From NCBI RefSeq assembly GCF_902141845.1, contig NZ_CABFPH010000013.1, forward strand, positions 25,317 to 89,316: a stretch of DNA of 64,000 nt, written 5' to 3'. Made by a program: the position numbers and the translations under genes. Source of the stretch: Methylobacterium symbioticum (lineage in GTDB: Bacteria; Pseudomonadota; Alphaproteobacteria; Rhizobiales; Beijerinckiaceae). Shown piece after piece: positions 9,466 through 17,884 of this stretch (position 1 is the stretch's first letter; each line of letters opens with the position of its first letter). The notes beneath the pieces are model-generated. The model was not told the origin of the DNA. It was given only the letters and a program-made list of their open reading frames with translations, and did no database searches.

Positions 9466-9924
9466 ATGCCGAATATCGACGCCATCGACCGCCGCATCAT
9501 CCGCGTCCTCCGGGGGGAGGGGCGGATCAGCAATGCCGATCTCTCGCAGCGGGTCGGCCTGTCGCCGTCCGCCTGCCACCGGCGCGTGCGCCTCATGGAG
9601 GAGACGGGCATCATCCGCGGCTACGCGGCGCTGATCGATGCCCTGCCCGACGAGGGCGGCCTCGTGGTGGTCACGCAGATCACACTCGACCGGCAGACCG
9701 AGGATTACCTGAACCGCTTCGAGGCCGCGGTGCGCCGTTGTCCGGAGGTGCGCGACTGCTACCTGATGACCGGCAGTGCGGATTACCTCGTGAAGCTCGA
9801 GGTCAAGGATGCGGGCGACTACGAGCGCCTGCACAAGGAGGTGCTCTCGCGCTTGCCGGGCGTCGCGCGCCTGCAATCGAGCTTCGCGATCCGGACGGTC
9901 GTCTCGCACGCGCCGCGAATCTAG
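9466..9924 (+). CDS. Lrp/AsnC-family regulator
   Basis: A 152-residue leucine-responsive-type regulator: helix-turn-helix in the first 60 residues (ISNADLSQRVGLSPSACHRR) and an effector (RAM) domain behind it with DCYLMTGSADYLVKLEV. The start is set at the ATG at 9466, since MPNIDAIDRRIIRVL is a normal Lrp N-terminus; an upstream in-frame TTG at 9424 would add 14 residues. It is divergent from alr-dadA across 132 bp, the arrangement of alanine-responsive activators such as DadR, so it probably activates that operon in response to alanine. Confidence 0.9.
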   Translation: MPNIDAIDRRIIRVLRGEGRISNADLSQRVGLSPSACHRRVRLMEETGIIRGYAALIDALPDEGGLVVVTQITLDRQTEDYLNRFEAAVRRCPEVRDCYLMTGSADYLVKLEVKDAGDYERLHKEVLSRLPGVARLQSSFAIRTVVSHAPRI

Positions 9925-9954
9925 ATCTCGACGCCTGGCGCGGCCCGCGAATCC

Positions 9955-10206
9955 CTATTGCGGCCGCTTGTCCGGCGCGATCGACCAGAAGCGGCGCGGC
10001 GAGAGCAGCATCTCGGTGGAGCCGACCGAGTGCTCGACCACGGGGGGCGGGCAGGCGGGCTCCGGCGGGCGCGGCGCCGGGGCCGCGGCGACCACGCTCG
10101 GCCTCAGGCCGAGGCGAACCTGAAGGTCGGGATTGCGCAGGGCCGTGATCGTGCCGACGCAGGCGATCAGCGCACCGGCCGTCGCGCCGAGCAGAAAGTT
10201 CATCAT
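9955..10206 (-). CDS. Small single-pass membrane protein, unknown function
   Basis: An 83-residue reading frame starting at tandem ATGs (10206 or 10203) just after GGAG. It has one N-terminal hydrophobic helix (FLLGATAGALIACVGTITAL) followed by a proline/alanine-rich linker (APAPRPPEPACPPP) and a polar tail. I do not recognise a family. It is convergent with the Lrp gene (30 bp apart) and lies upstream of, and divergent from, flaF. It could be a short anchored periplasmic protein; it could also be chance coding in GC-rich DNA. Confidence 0.5.
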   Translation of the reverse strand: MMNFLLGATAGALIACVGTITALRNPDLQVRLGLRPSVVAAAPAPRPPEPACPPPVVEHSVGSTEMLLSPRRFWSIAPDKRPQ

Positions 10207-10374
10207 CTCCGCGAAGTCCTGGGGCGGTCGCCAGCATGCGATGCCGCGGGATGGTTCCTCCGGCAAGCGGGCGGCATTACGGCAAGCGGTATGCTTACCC
10301 TGTCTTAAGACGCTGCATGCGACTCCTCATCCCCGCCCCGCGCATGGCGCGGGCGCGTCGAGGGTTCTTCGTCC

Positions 10375-10737
10375 ATGATGCACGCCGCGAACGCCTATGC
10401 CCGTACCTCGCAGAGCGCCGTCAGCCCCCGCGAGGCGGAAGCCGCCGTCCTGATGAAGGCGGCCCGCCAGCTCCAGGCCGTGCAGGACGATTGGGCGAAT
10501 CAGGAATCGGCGCTCGCCGCGGCGCTCACCTTCAATCAAAAGGTCTGGACCGTGATCGCCGGCGCGGCGACCGATCCGGCGAGCCCGCTGCCGGACGAGA
10601 TCAAGACCAATGTCGCCGATCTCGCGGTCTTCGTGTTCCGCCGGGTGATCGACACCATGGTCGACCCGAAGCCCGAGAAGCTCGCGGCCCTGATCTCCAT
10701 CAACCATCACCTCGCCGCCGGCCTCAGCATGCGCTGA
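10375..10737 (+). CDS. flaF: Flagellar biosynthesis regulator FlaF
   Basis: A 120-residue alphaproteobacterial FlaF, needed for flagellin synthesis or secretion and acting opposite to FlbT in Caulobacter. Diagnostic stretches are ANAYARTSQ at the start, [33 protein letters not shown] and [15 protein letters not shown] near the end. Either of two adjacent ATGs (10375, 10378) may be used. In many relatives flaF lies next to flagellin and flbT; here about 10.4 kb of sugar-biosynthesis genes come between flaF and flbT. Its last 14 bases overlap the end of convergent rfbH. Confidence 0.92.
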   Translation: MMHAANAYARTSQSAVSPREAEAAVLMKAARQLQAVQDDWANQESALAAALTFNQKVWTVIAGAATDPASPLPDEIKTNVADLAVFVFRRVIDTMVDPKPEKLAALISINHHLAAGLSMR

Positions 10738-12094
10738 GGCGAACCGCGCGGGCCTCGTCGAGGAAGGCGCCGATCGTCTCGGCCGCGTAGTCGATGGCGG
10801 CGTCCCCGAGCCCGGGATAGACGCCGATCCAGAAGGTGTCGTGCATCACCCGGTCGCTCGCCGCGAGGTCGCCGATCGTTCGGAACGGCCGTCCGAGCAT
10901 GTAGGGCTGCCGGGTCAGGTTGCCGCCGAACAGGAGCCGCGTGCCGATCCGCTGCTCCGTCAGATGCCGCAGGAGCGCGGTGCGCCGGCCCGTCTCGCGC
11001 AAGGTCAGCGGAAAGCCGAACCAGGACGGATCGGACCCGGGCGTCGCCTCGGGCAGGATGAGGCGGTCGGCAAAGGGGCTCAGGCGCTCGTGCAGGCGCG
11101 CGAAATTGCGCCGCCGCGCCGCGATGAAGCCGTCGAGACGGTCGAGCTGGCCGAGCCCCACCGCCGCCTGCATGTCGGTGATCTTCAGATTGTAGCCCAG
11201 ATGGGCGTAAATGTACTTGTGGTCGTAGCCTTCCGGCAGCTCGCCGAGCTGCCAGCCGAAGCGCTTGCCGCAGGTATCGTCGCGGCCCGGCGCGCAATAA
11301 CAGTCGCGGCCCCAGTCCCGCAGGGATTCGAGCGCACGCTTCAGCCGGCTGGAGCCGGTGAAGACGGCGCCGCCCTCGCCCATGGTGATGTGGTGGGCCG
11401 GGTAGAAGCTCAAGGTGCCGACATCGCCGAAGGTGCCGACCATGCGGCCCGCGTAGGTGGCGCCGAGCGCGTCGCAGCAATCCTCCACCAGGAACAGGCC
11501 GTGCGCCTTGCAGAAGGCCGTGACGGCCGCGAGGTCGAACGGATTGCCCAGGGTATGCGCGATCACCACGGCCCGGCTGCGCGGCGAGAGCGCGGCTTCG
11601 AGCTGGCGCACGTCGATGTTGTAGGTCGGGATCTCGACATCGACGAAGACCGGGACGAGCCCGTTCTGCAGGATCGGGTTCACCGTCGTCGGAAAGCCGG
11701 TGGCGCAGGTGATGACCTCGTCGCCGGGACGCAGGCGCCGCTCGCCGAGCAGATGCGAGGTGAGCGCCGTCACCGCGAGGAGGTTGGCCGAGGAGCCTGA
11801 ATTGCAGGTGAGCAGGTAGCGCGCCCCGATGATGCGGCCGAGCCGCGCCTCGAACGCATCGTTGAACCGGCCCGTGGTCAGCCAGAATTCGAGGGCCGAA
11901 TCGACGAGGAGCTGCATCTCCTCCGCGCCGTAGACCCGGCCGGAGACGGGGACCGGGGAGGCCGCCGGATCGAACGGCTTCGGCGCGTGCGCCAGATCGG
12001 CGTAGCGCGCCACGAGATCGAGGATCTGGCGGCGCAGGGCTTCGGGGGTATCCTCGCGCGGCTCGCGGGGATGCGCGTCGCTGATGTCGGCCAT
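10724..12094 (-). CDS. rfbH: CDP-6-deoxy-4-keto-hexose-3-dehydrase (E1, RfbH/DdhC/AscC)
   Basis: PMP- and [2Fe-2S]-dependent enzyme that removes the 3-hydroxyl of CDP-4-keto-6-deoxyglucose en route to CDP-3,6-dideoxyhexoses. It has the fold of DegT aminotransferases, but the Schiff-base lysine is replaced by histidine in [18 protein letters not shown] (His234/235), the hallmark of this dehydrase. Cysteines for the iron-sulfur cluster appear in EDCCDALG and [20 protein letters not shown]. The 456-residue product from the ATG at 12094 fits the family; an upstream GTG at 12154 is possible. It is divergent from rfbF. The partner reductase (E3, DdhD) is not in the window. Confidence 0.92.
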   Translation of the reverse strand: MADISDAHPREPREDTPEALRRQILDLVARYADLAHAPKPFDPAASPVPVSGRVYGAEEMQLLVDSALEFWLTTGRFNDAFEARLGRIIGARYLLTCNSGSSANLLAVTALTSHLLGERRLRPGDEVITCATGFPTTVNPILQNGLVPVFVDVEIPTYNIDVRQLEAALSPRSRAVVIAHTLGNPFDLAAVTAFCKAHGLFLVEDCCDALGATYAGRMVGTFGDVGTLSFYPAHHITMGEGGAVFTGSSRLKRALESLRDWGRDCYCAPGRDDTCGKRFGWQLGELPEGYDHKYIYAHLGYNLKITDMQAAVGLGQLDRLDGFIAARRRNFARLHERLSPFADRLILPEATPGSDPSWFGFPLTLRETGRRTALLRHLTEQRIGTRLLFGGNLTRQPYMLGRPFRTIGDLAASDRVMHDTFWIGVYPGLGDAAIDYAAETIGAFLDEARAVRLSAC

Positions 12095-12184
12095 CGGCAG
12101 GAATCCGTGCGCGGCGCCGGAGGAGAGGTTCCGGCGGCATTTGGGGTCCGGCACAGGCTTGGCGCCGGAGAGCGAAAGATTTGG

Positions 12185-12192
12185 TTAACCAT
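12185..12192 (+). promoter_or_regulatory. Candidate CtrA-type half site (TTAACCAT)
   Basis: An exact TTAACCAT lies in the gap between divergent rfbH and rfbF and forms the palindrome GGTTAACC with its flank. TTAACCAT is a recognised binding motif for the cell-cycle/flagellar regulator CtrA in alphaproteobacteria. TTAACC also occurs ahead of flagellin 1 (21622) and twice ahead of flagellin 2 (23068, 23098). The motif is seen directly; CtrA control is inferred and a short match could arise by chance. Confidence 0.35.
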
Positions 12193-12223
12193 GATCGCAT
12201 TTGATCGCGATGCGGTCACCGGG

Positions 12224-12265
12224 CCCCGGCTGTCCGCCCGTGCGCGCATGGGCGGACAGCCGGGG
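12224..12265 (+). repeat. Strong 16-bp hairpin in the rfbF leader
   Basis: CCCCGGCTGTCCGCCC at 12224-12239 is perfectly inverted at 12250-12265, leaving a 10-base loop. It ends 25 bases before the rfbF start codon. There is no T-run after it, so it is not a standard intrinsic terminator. It could be an mRNA leader structure affecting rfbF translation, or a DNA palindrome used as an operator for the divergent pair. Confidence 0.75.
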
Positions 12266-12290
12266 TCGGGATCGATGGGGACGAGGAGCC

Positions 12291-13058
12291 ATGAAAGTCG
12301 TCATCTTGGCCGGCGGACGCGGGACGCGGCTCGGCGAGGAGACCCTGATCCGACCGAAGCCGATGGTCGAGCTCGCCGGCAGGCCGATCATCTGGCATAT
12401 CATGAAGTATTATTCGTCCTTTGGACTGACCGAATTCGTGATCTGCCTCGGCTACAAGGGCTATATGATCAAAGAATATTTTTCGAATTACTACCTTCAC
12501 AATTCAGACGTCACGATCGATCTGCGAACCAACACGACGACGGTGCACAGCAACACCTCGGAGCCGTGGCAGATCACCCTGGTCGAGACCGGAGAGGCGA
12601 CGATGACCGGCGGCCGCCTGCGCCGCGTCCGCAAATATCTCGGCAATGATCCCTTCTGCATGACCTACGGCGACGGCTTGGCGGATATCGATCTCGCGGA
12701 CCTGATCGCCTTCCACCGGGATCACGGACGGCTCGCCACCGTCACCGCGGTCGCCCCCGCTGCCCGCTTCGGTGCGCTCGGCCTCGACGGCGACCAGGTG
12801 ACGAGCTTCAAGGAGAAGCCGAGCGCGGCCAACGATTTGATCAATGGCGGCTTCTTCGTGCTGTCGCCCCGGGCCCTGGATCGGATCGAGGGGGACGACA
12901 CCGTCTGGGAACAGGAGCCGATGGAGTCCCTGGCCCATGAGGGCGAGATGCGCGCCTTCCGTCATGTGGGTTTCTGGCACCCGATGGACATGCTGCGGGA
13001 CAAGCTGCACCTGGAGGAGCTCTGGGCCCGGGGCGCGGCGCCGTGGAAACGCTGGTGA
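12291..13058 (+). CDS. rfbF: Glucose-1-phosphate cytidylyltransferase
   Basis: Makes CDP-glucose from CTP and glucose 1-phosphate, the first step to CDP-3,6-dideoxyhexoses. The 255-residue protein begins MKVVILAGGRGTRLGEETLI, the nucleotidyltransferase signature, followed by RPKPMVELAGRPIIWHIMKY; YGDGLADIDL and FWHPMDMLRDKLHLE match RfbF. GAGGAG precedes the ATG at 12291. Parts of the gene (for example 12400-12510) are clearly A/T-richer than neighbours, a possible sign of acquisition. Its end overlaps the start of rfbG. Confidence 0.94.
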   Translation: MKVVILAGGRGTRLGEETLIRPKPMVELAGRPIIWHIMKYYSSFGLTEFVICLGYKGYMIKEYFSNYYLHNSDVTIDLRTNTTTVHSNTSEPWQITLVETGEATMTGGRLRRVRKYLGNDPFCMTYGDGLADIDLADLIAFHRDHGRLATVTAVAPAARFGALGLDGDQVTSFKEKPSAANDLINGGFFVLSPRALDRIEGDDTVWEQEPMESLAHEGEMRAFRHVGFWHPMDMLRDKLHLEELWARGAAPWKRW

Positions 13059-14245
13059 GCGCCCGGCCCGCCGCGGGCGGCCTGCCCGATCCCGCCTTCT
13101 GGACGGGACGCCGTGTGCTGCTCACCGGCCATACCGGATTTAAGGGAGCCTGGGCCGCCCTCTGGCTTCAGGCGCTCGGCGCGCGGGTCCACGGCGTCTC
13201 CGATGGGCCGCTGCCCGGTCGCAGCCTCTACGCGGATGTCGGCTCCCTCGACCTCGCCCATGACGGGCGCGGCGACATCCGCGATGGGGCGGCGATGCGC
13301 GAAGCCGTGGCGCGTTGCGAGCCCGAGGTGGTGATCCATCTCGCCGCGCAATCGCTGGTGCGCGCCTCCTACGCGGAACCGGTCGCGACCTTCGCGGCGA
13401 ATGTGATGGGCACGGTGCACCTGCTCGAAGCGGTCCGCGGCCTCGGCGGCGCCTGCCCGGTCATCGTGGTCACCAGCGACAAGTGCTACGAGAACCGCGA
13501 GACCGGGCGCGCCCATGTGGAGGGGGATCCGCTCGGCGGGCATGACCCCTACAGCGCGAGCAAGGCCTGCGCCGAGATCGCGGCCCTGTCCTATGCCCGC
13601 TCCTTCGGAGGCGGAGACGGACTGCGCGTGGCGACGGCGCGCGCCGGCAACGTCGTGGGCGGCGGGGATTGGGCGACGGACCGGCTGGTGCCAGACCTCG
13701 TGCGGGGGCTCATGGCGGCCAGACCGGTGCCCATTCGCCATCCCGACGCGGTCCGCCCCTGGCAGCACGTGCTCGAGCCGCTCTGCGGCTACCTTCTCCT
13801 TGCCGAGCGCGCGGCGGGGACAACCGGCCCGGACGCGTCCGATCCGATCTCGGGCCAGACCCGTGACATTTCTCGCGAGGGGCGTGACGTCTCTGGCGAG
13901 GCTGGTGATGTCTCTGGCGAGGCCTGGAATTTCGGCCCCGATCCGGGCTCGGAGGCGACGGTCGGCACCGTGGCCAAGACGGTCTGCCGGCTCTGGGGAC
14001 GCCCCGAGGGCTGGCGGGCGGCTCCCGAGCCCGACGCGCCGCACGAGGCCAGGCTCCTCCACCTGGATTCCGGCAAGGCGCGCCGGCGCCTCGGCTGGGC
14101 GCCACGCTGGAACCTGGAGCAGGCACTGGCCGCGAGCGTCGCCCTCTACCGGACCGACCGATCGGGCGCGGACCTGCGCCGCCTCGCTCTCAGCCAGATC
14201 GCGGACTACACGGATCGTCCGGCCGCATCCGGAGCGCCGCGATGA
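13043..14245 (+). CDS. rfbG: CDP-glucose 4,6-dehydratase (with an internal repeat insertion)
   Basis: NAD-dependent short-chain dehydratase that converts CDP-glucose to CDP-4-keto-6-deoxyglucose. Seen: VLLTGHTGFKGAWAALWL (Rossmann motif), VIHLAAQSLVRASYAEP, TSDKCYEN and DPYSASKACAEI (YxxxK). The 400-residue length assumes the GTG at 13043; a second GTG at 13055 overlaps the rfbF stop as GTGA and is equally plausible. Between YLLLAERAAG and the conserved WNFGP there is an unusual inserted segment of about 30 residues that contains three heptad repeats (see the repeat at 13862-13924). It completes the DdhA-DdhB-DdhC set with rfbF and rfbH. Confidence 0.93.
   Translation: METLVSARPAAGGLPDPAFWTGRRVLLTGHTGFKGAWAALWLQALGARVHGVSDGPLPGRSLYADVGSLDLAHDGRGDIRDGAAMREAVARCEPEVVIHLAAQSLVRASYAEPVATFAANVMGTVHLLEAVRGLGGACPVIVVTSDKCYENRETGRAHVEGDPLGGHDPYSASKACAEIAALSYARSFGGGDGLRVATARAGNVVGGGDWATDRLVPDLVRGLMAARPVPIRHPDAVRPWQHVLEPLCGYLLLAERAAGTTGPDASDPISGQTRDISREGRDVSGEAGDVSGEAWNFGPDPGSEATVGTVAKTVCRLWGRPEGWRAAPEPDAPHEARLLHLDSGKARRRLGWAPRWNLEQALAASVALYRTDRSGADLRRLALSQIADYTDRPAASGAPR
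13862..13924 (+). repeat. Three tandem 21-bp repeats inside rfbG
   Basis: Units at 13862-13882, 13883-13903 and 13904-13924 resemble each other (core GTGACGTCTCTGGCGAGG with changes; units 2 and 3 are closest). They are in frame and encode RDISREG, RDVSGEA and GDVSGEA, a polar heptad repeat in a surface-loop position of the dehydratase. They probably arose by slippage and can be expected to vary between strains. Confidence 0.85.
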
Positions 14246-14378
14246 TGCCGCGGCACCCCGACGCCTGCCGACGCGAACGGATCCCGACCGCCTCGCCTGT
14301 CGGCGCCCCCGAACCCGAAGCCCGCCCGTCCACCGCCCGCCGCCGCGCGTGACGGGGCCGGAACCCGGAAAGCCTACG

Positions 14379-15905
14379 ATGTCCGCCCACCCGACGCCTC
14401 AGCCCTCGCGCATCCCCGAGCCGCTCGTGATCTTCGAGCTGGCCAACAACCATATGGGGGATGTCGAGCACGGCCTGCGCATCATCGACACCTTCGCCGG
14501 GATCGCGCGCGACTACCTCTTCCGCTTCGCGATCAAGCTGCAGTTCCGCGAACTCGACACCTTCATCCACCCGGATTTCCAGGGCCGGACGGACATCAAG
14601 TACATCAAGCGCTTCTCCGAGACGCGACTCAGCCGCGAGGAGACCCGGCGCCTGGTGGCGGCGATCAAGGGCCACGGGCTCTCCGCCATGTGCACGCCCT
14701 TCGACGAGCCCTCGGTGGAGCGGATCGTGGCGGACGGGTTCGACCTCCTCAAGATCGCGAGCTGCTCCTTCACCGACTGGCCGCTCCTGGAGACGATCGG
14801 CGCCACCGACCTGCCGGTGATCGGATCCACCGCCGGCATCGCCCTCGACGATCTCGACAACGTCGTGGCCTTCATGCGCAACCGGCAGAAGGACTTCGCG
14901 CTGATGGCCTGCGTCGCGCAGTACCCGACGCCCGCGGCCGACCTCCAGCTCAACCAGATCGACCTGCTGCGGGCGCGCTACCCGCATCTGCGCATCGGCT
15001 ACTCGACGCACGAGGATCCGGACGAGACGCTGCCGGTCGCCATGGCGGTCGCCAAGGGGGCGAGCCTGTTCGAGAAGCATGTCGGCGTGCCGACCGAGGC
15101 CTACGCGCTCAACGCCTATTCGGCCTCGCCGGCCCAGGCCCGGGCCTGGCTCGACGCGGCGGCCAAGGCCTATGCCTGCGCGGGCGTGACCGGTGAGCGC
15201 GTCGAGCCCTCGGACGGCGAGCTCGCGGCCCTGCGGGACCTGCGCCGCGGCGCCTTCGCGAAGCGGCCCATCCGGGCCGGGGAGCGCCTGCGCGACGGGG
15301 ACGTGTTCTTCGCCATCCCGACGCAGGCGGGGCAGGTGACCGCCAACGATTGGTCGAAATACACCCATTTCACCGCCACCGACGCCATCCCGGCCGGGGC
15401 GCCCGTGATGGGCGACCGGACGCGGCGCGAGGAGGTGCGCGCCCGCATCCTCTCGATCGTGGAGCGGGTGAAGGCCCTGATCGCCGAGAGCCGCGGCGTG
15501 GTGCCCGGCGAGGCGGAGCTCGAGATCTCGCACCATTACGGGCTCGACCGGTTCGAGAGCCACGGCATCACCATGGTGACGGTGGTCAACCGCGGCTACT
15601 GCAAGAAGCTGATCGTCGTGCTGCCGGGCCAGGCCCATCCGGAGCAGTACCACCGCACCAAGGAGGAGACCTTCCATGTCCTCCACGGCGACCTCAGCCT
15701 GACCCTCGACGGGGTGGCGCAGACCTGTCGCCCGGGCTCCGTCGTCACCATCGCGCCGGGCGTCCGGCACGCCTTCGAGAGCGCGACGGGGGCGGTGTTC
15801 GAGGAGATCTCGACCACCCATGCGGCGGACGATTCCTTCTACACCGACCCCGCCATCGCCGGCACGGCCGAGCGCAAGACCTTCCTGCGGTACTGGCTCG
15901 GCTGA
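14379..15905 (+). CDS. NeuB-family (sialic-acid-synthase-like) enzyme fused to a C-terminal cupin
   Basis: A 508-residue fusion. Residues 1-265 are a NeuB-type TIM barrel (FELANNHMGD, KLQFRELDTF, LLKIASCSFTDWPLLE, YSTHEDPDE), which in known members condenses phosphoenolpyruvate with an amino-hexose to make nonulosonic acids. A shortened SAF-like region (FAKRPIRAGERLRDGDVFFA, about 285-305) follows, and the last 110 residues are a cupin (HRTKEETFHVLHGD, IAPGVRHAFES). Start ATG at 14379. No UDP-GlcNAc-derived nonulosonate genes (neuA, neuC or pseudaminate genes) are nearby, so the acceptor sugar is unknown. It lies between the CDP-glucose genes and a ThDP enzyme, all co-directional. Confidence 0.82.
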   Translation: MSAHPTPQPSRIPEPLVIFELANNHMGDVEHGLRIIDTFAGIARDYLFRFAIKLQFRELDTFIHPDFQGRTDIKYIKRFSETRLSREETRRLVAAIKGHGLSAMCTPFDEPSVERIVADGFDLLKIASCSFTDWPLLETIGATDLPVIGSTAGIALDDLDNVVAFMRNRQKDFALMACVAQYPTPAADLQLNQIDLLRARYPHLRIGYSTHEDPDETLPVAMAVAKGASLFEKHVGVPTEAYALNAYSASPAQARAWLDAAAKAYACAGVTGERVEPSDGELAALRDLRRGAFAKRPIRAGERLRDGDVFFAIPTQAGQVTANDWSKYTHFTATDAIPAGAPVMGDRTRREEVRARILSIVERVKALIAESRGVVPGEAELEISHHYGLDRFESHGITMVTVVNRGYCKKLIVVLPGQAHPEQYHRTKEETFHVLHGDLSLTLDGVAQTCRPGSVVTIAPGVRHAFESATGAVFEEISTTHAADDSFYTDPAIAGTAERKTFLRYWLG

Positions 15906-15936
15906 GAGCCCGCCGGCCGCGACGAGAGACACGACG

Positions 15937-17787
15937 ATGACTGGTCCCATGCGCCTTGCCGACTACGTGGCGGGCTTCGTCGCCCGGCAGGGGGTCGACT
16001 GCGTCTTCCTGGTGCCGGGCGGCGGCGCCATGTACCTCGTGGACGCCTTCGGCAACCATCCCGACCTCGGCTACGTGGCCAACCACCACGAGCAGGCCTC
16101 GAGCATCGCGGCGGAGGCCTATGCCCGGATCAACGGGCGGCTCGGCTGCGCCGTCGTCACCACGGGGCCGGGCGCGACCAACGCGGTGACCGGCTGCGCG
16201 GGCGCCTGGATCGAGTCGGTGCCGCTCCTGATCATCTCCGGCCAGGTCAAGCGGGCCGACCTGATCGGCGAGAGCGGCGTGCGCCAGATGGGCCCGCAGG
16301 AGGTCGACATCGTCTCGATCGTGCGCCCGATCACCAAATACGTCGCCCGCGTGATGGAGCCGCTCGCCATCCGGCGCCATCTGGAGGAGGCGGTGCACGC
16401 CGCGACCACCGGGCGCCGCGGCCCGGTCTGGCTCGACATCCCCCTCGACGTGCAGAACGCAACCATCGACCCCGAGGCGCTCGCGCCCTTCACCCCCCCG
16501 CCGCCCGCGCCGGAGGCGCCGCTGCGTGCGGAAGCCCGCGCCGTCATGGCGATGCTGGCGCGGGCCGAGCGCCCCCTGATCCTCGCCGGCCACGGCATCC
16601 GCCTCGCCGAGGCGGCCGGGCCGTTCCGCGAACTCTACGAGGCGCTGCAGGTGCCCGTCGCCACGACCTGGAACGCCACCGACCTGATCCCGGCGAGCCA
16701 TCCCCTCAGCATCGGCAAGCCGGGCACGGTGGCGCTCCGCCCGCCGAACTTCGCCGTGCAGAACGCCGACCTGATCCTCAGCATCGGCGCCCGCCTCGAC
16801 AACGTGGTCACCGCCTACAACCCGGCCAAGTTCGGCCGCCACGCCCAGAAGGTCGTGGTCGACGTGGACCCGGCCGAACTCGCCAAATTCGCCGGCAATG
16901 CGGGCTTTGCCCGGCGCATCGAGGCCGATGCGCGGGACTTCATCACGGCCCTGCTGCCCGAGGCGCGCGCGGCGCAGGCGCCGGACCGCTCCGCCTGGCT
17001 CGCCCGCTGCGCCGACTGGAAGGCGCGCTACCCGATCAACGACGGCGCGCCCTTCCCCGAGTCCGGCCCGATCGGCCATTTCCACGTCACCGACGCCCTC
17101 TCGGACGCGTTGCCCGAGGACAGCCTGATCGTGACCGGCAGTTCCGGCCTCGCGGTCGAGTTCTTCTACACGGGCTTCCGCAACAAGCCGGGCCAGCGGG
17201 TCTTCCTCACCTCCGGCCTCGGCGCCATGGGCTACGGCCTGCCGGCCATGATCGGCGCCTTCATGGCCTCGGATCGCCGGCCCTTCATCGGCATCGAGAG
17301 CGACGGCTCGCTGATGATGAACCTGCAGGAGATGCAGACCATCGCCACGCTCGGCCTGCCGCTGCGGCTGTTCGTGATCAACAATGGCGGCTACGCCTCG
17401 ATCCGCAACACGCAGCGCAACTATTTCGAGGGGCGCTACGTCGGCAGCGGCCCGCAGGGCAAGCTCGACATCCCGGACCTCGTGCCGCTCGCCCGCACCT
17501 TCGGCTGGGACGCCTTCGCCATCGCGGATGCCGCGGACCTGACGGCCGGCATCCGGCGGGCGCTCGCGGCGCCCGGCCCGCTCCTCGTGGACGTGCGCGT
17601 CGTGCAGGACGAGGCCCTGTTCCCCAAATCGGCGGCGCTGCCGCAGCCCGATGGCTCGATCCTGTCGATGCCCCTCGAGGACATGTCGCCGCTCCTGCCG
17701 CGCGCCGAGTTCTTCGCGAACATGCTCGTGCCGGTCGATCCCGCCTCGGAGGCGGTGCCCGAGCACTTGGTGATGCGGCCCCGATGA
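15937..17787 (+). CDS. Thiamine-diphosphate enzyme of the acetolactate synthase type (YerE-like)
   Basis: A 616-residue three-domain ThDP enzyme. The N-terminal domain has the catalytic glutamate in NHHEQASSIAAEAYARING, followed by TTGPGATNAVTG and SGQVKRADLI; the C-terminal cofactor motif is GIESDGSLMMN through FVINNGGYASI. Acetolactate synthase relatives in sugar loci include YerE, which adds a two-carbon unit from pyruvate to C4 of CDP-3,6-dideoxy-4-ketohexose to form yersiniose. With rfbF, rfbG and rfbH present, that reaction is the most economical reading; ordinary acetolactate synthase is less likely as no small subunit or ilv gene is here. Start ATG at 15937; an in-frame ATG at 15949 also exists. 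Confidence 0.85.
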   Translation: MTGPMRLADYVAGFVARQGVDCVFLVPGGGAMYLVDAFGNHPDLGYVANHHEQASSIAAEAYARINGRLGCAVVTTGPGATNAVTGCAGAWIESVPLLIISGQVKRADLIGESGVRQMGPQEVDIVSIVRPITKYVARVMEPLAIRRHLEEAVHAATTGRRGPVWLDIPLDVQNATIDPEALAPFTPPPPAPEAPLRAEARAVMAMLARAERPLILAGHGIRLAEAAGPFRELYEALQVPVATTWNATDLIPASHPLSIGKPGTVALRPPNFAVQNADLILSIGARLDNVVTAYNPAKFGRHAQKVVVDVDPAELAKFAGNAGFARRIEADARDFITALLPEARAAQAPDRSAWLARCADWKARYPINDGAPFPESGPIGHFHVTDALSDALPEDSLIVTGSSGLAVEFFYTGFRNKPGQRVFLTSGLGAMGYGLPAMIGAFMASDRRPFIGIESDGSLMMNLQEMQTIATLGLPLRLFVINNGGYASIRNTQRNYFEGRYVGSGPQGKLDIPDLVPLARTFGWDAFAIADAADLTAGIRRALAAPGPLLVDVRVVQDEALFPKSAALPQPDGSILSMPLEDMSPLLPRAEFFANMLVPVDPASEAVPEHLVMRPR

Positions 17788-17884
17788 GCCGCGCGCAGCC
17801 GCGATCCCGCCGCGACCGGCCCGCGCGGCGGACGCGCGCCCGGGCGTCCGGGCAGCGCACCATGCCCGAGGGCCGGGGGCGGCG

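Noticed and set aside
17788..17884. Short frame between the ThDP enzyme and the SDR gene
   Set aside because: Arg/Pro-rich, no ribosome site and no similarity; simply a spacer.
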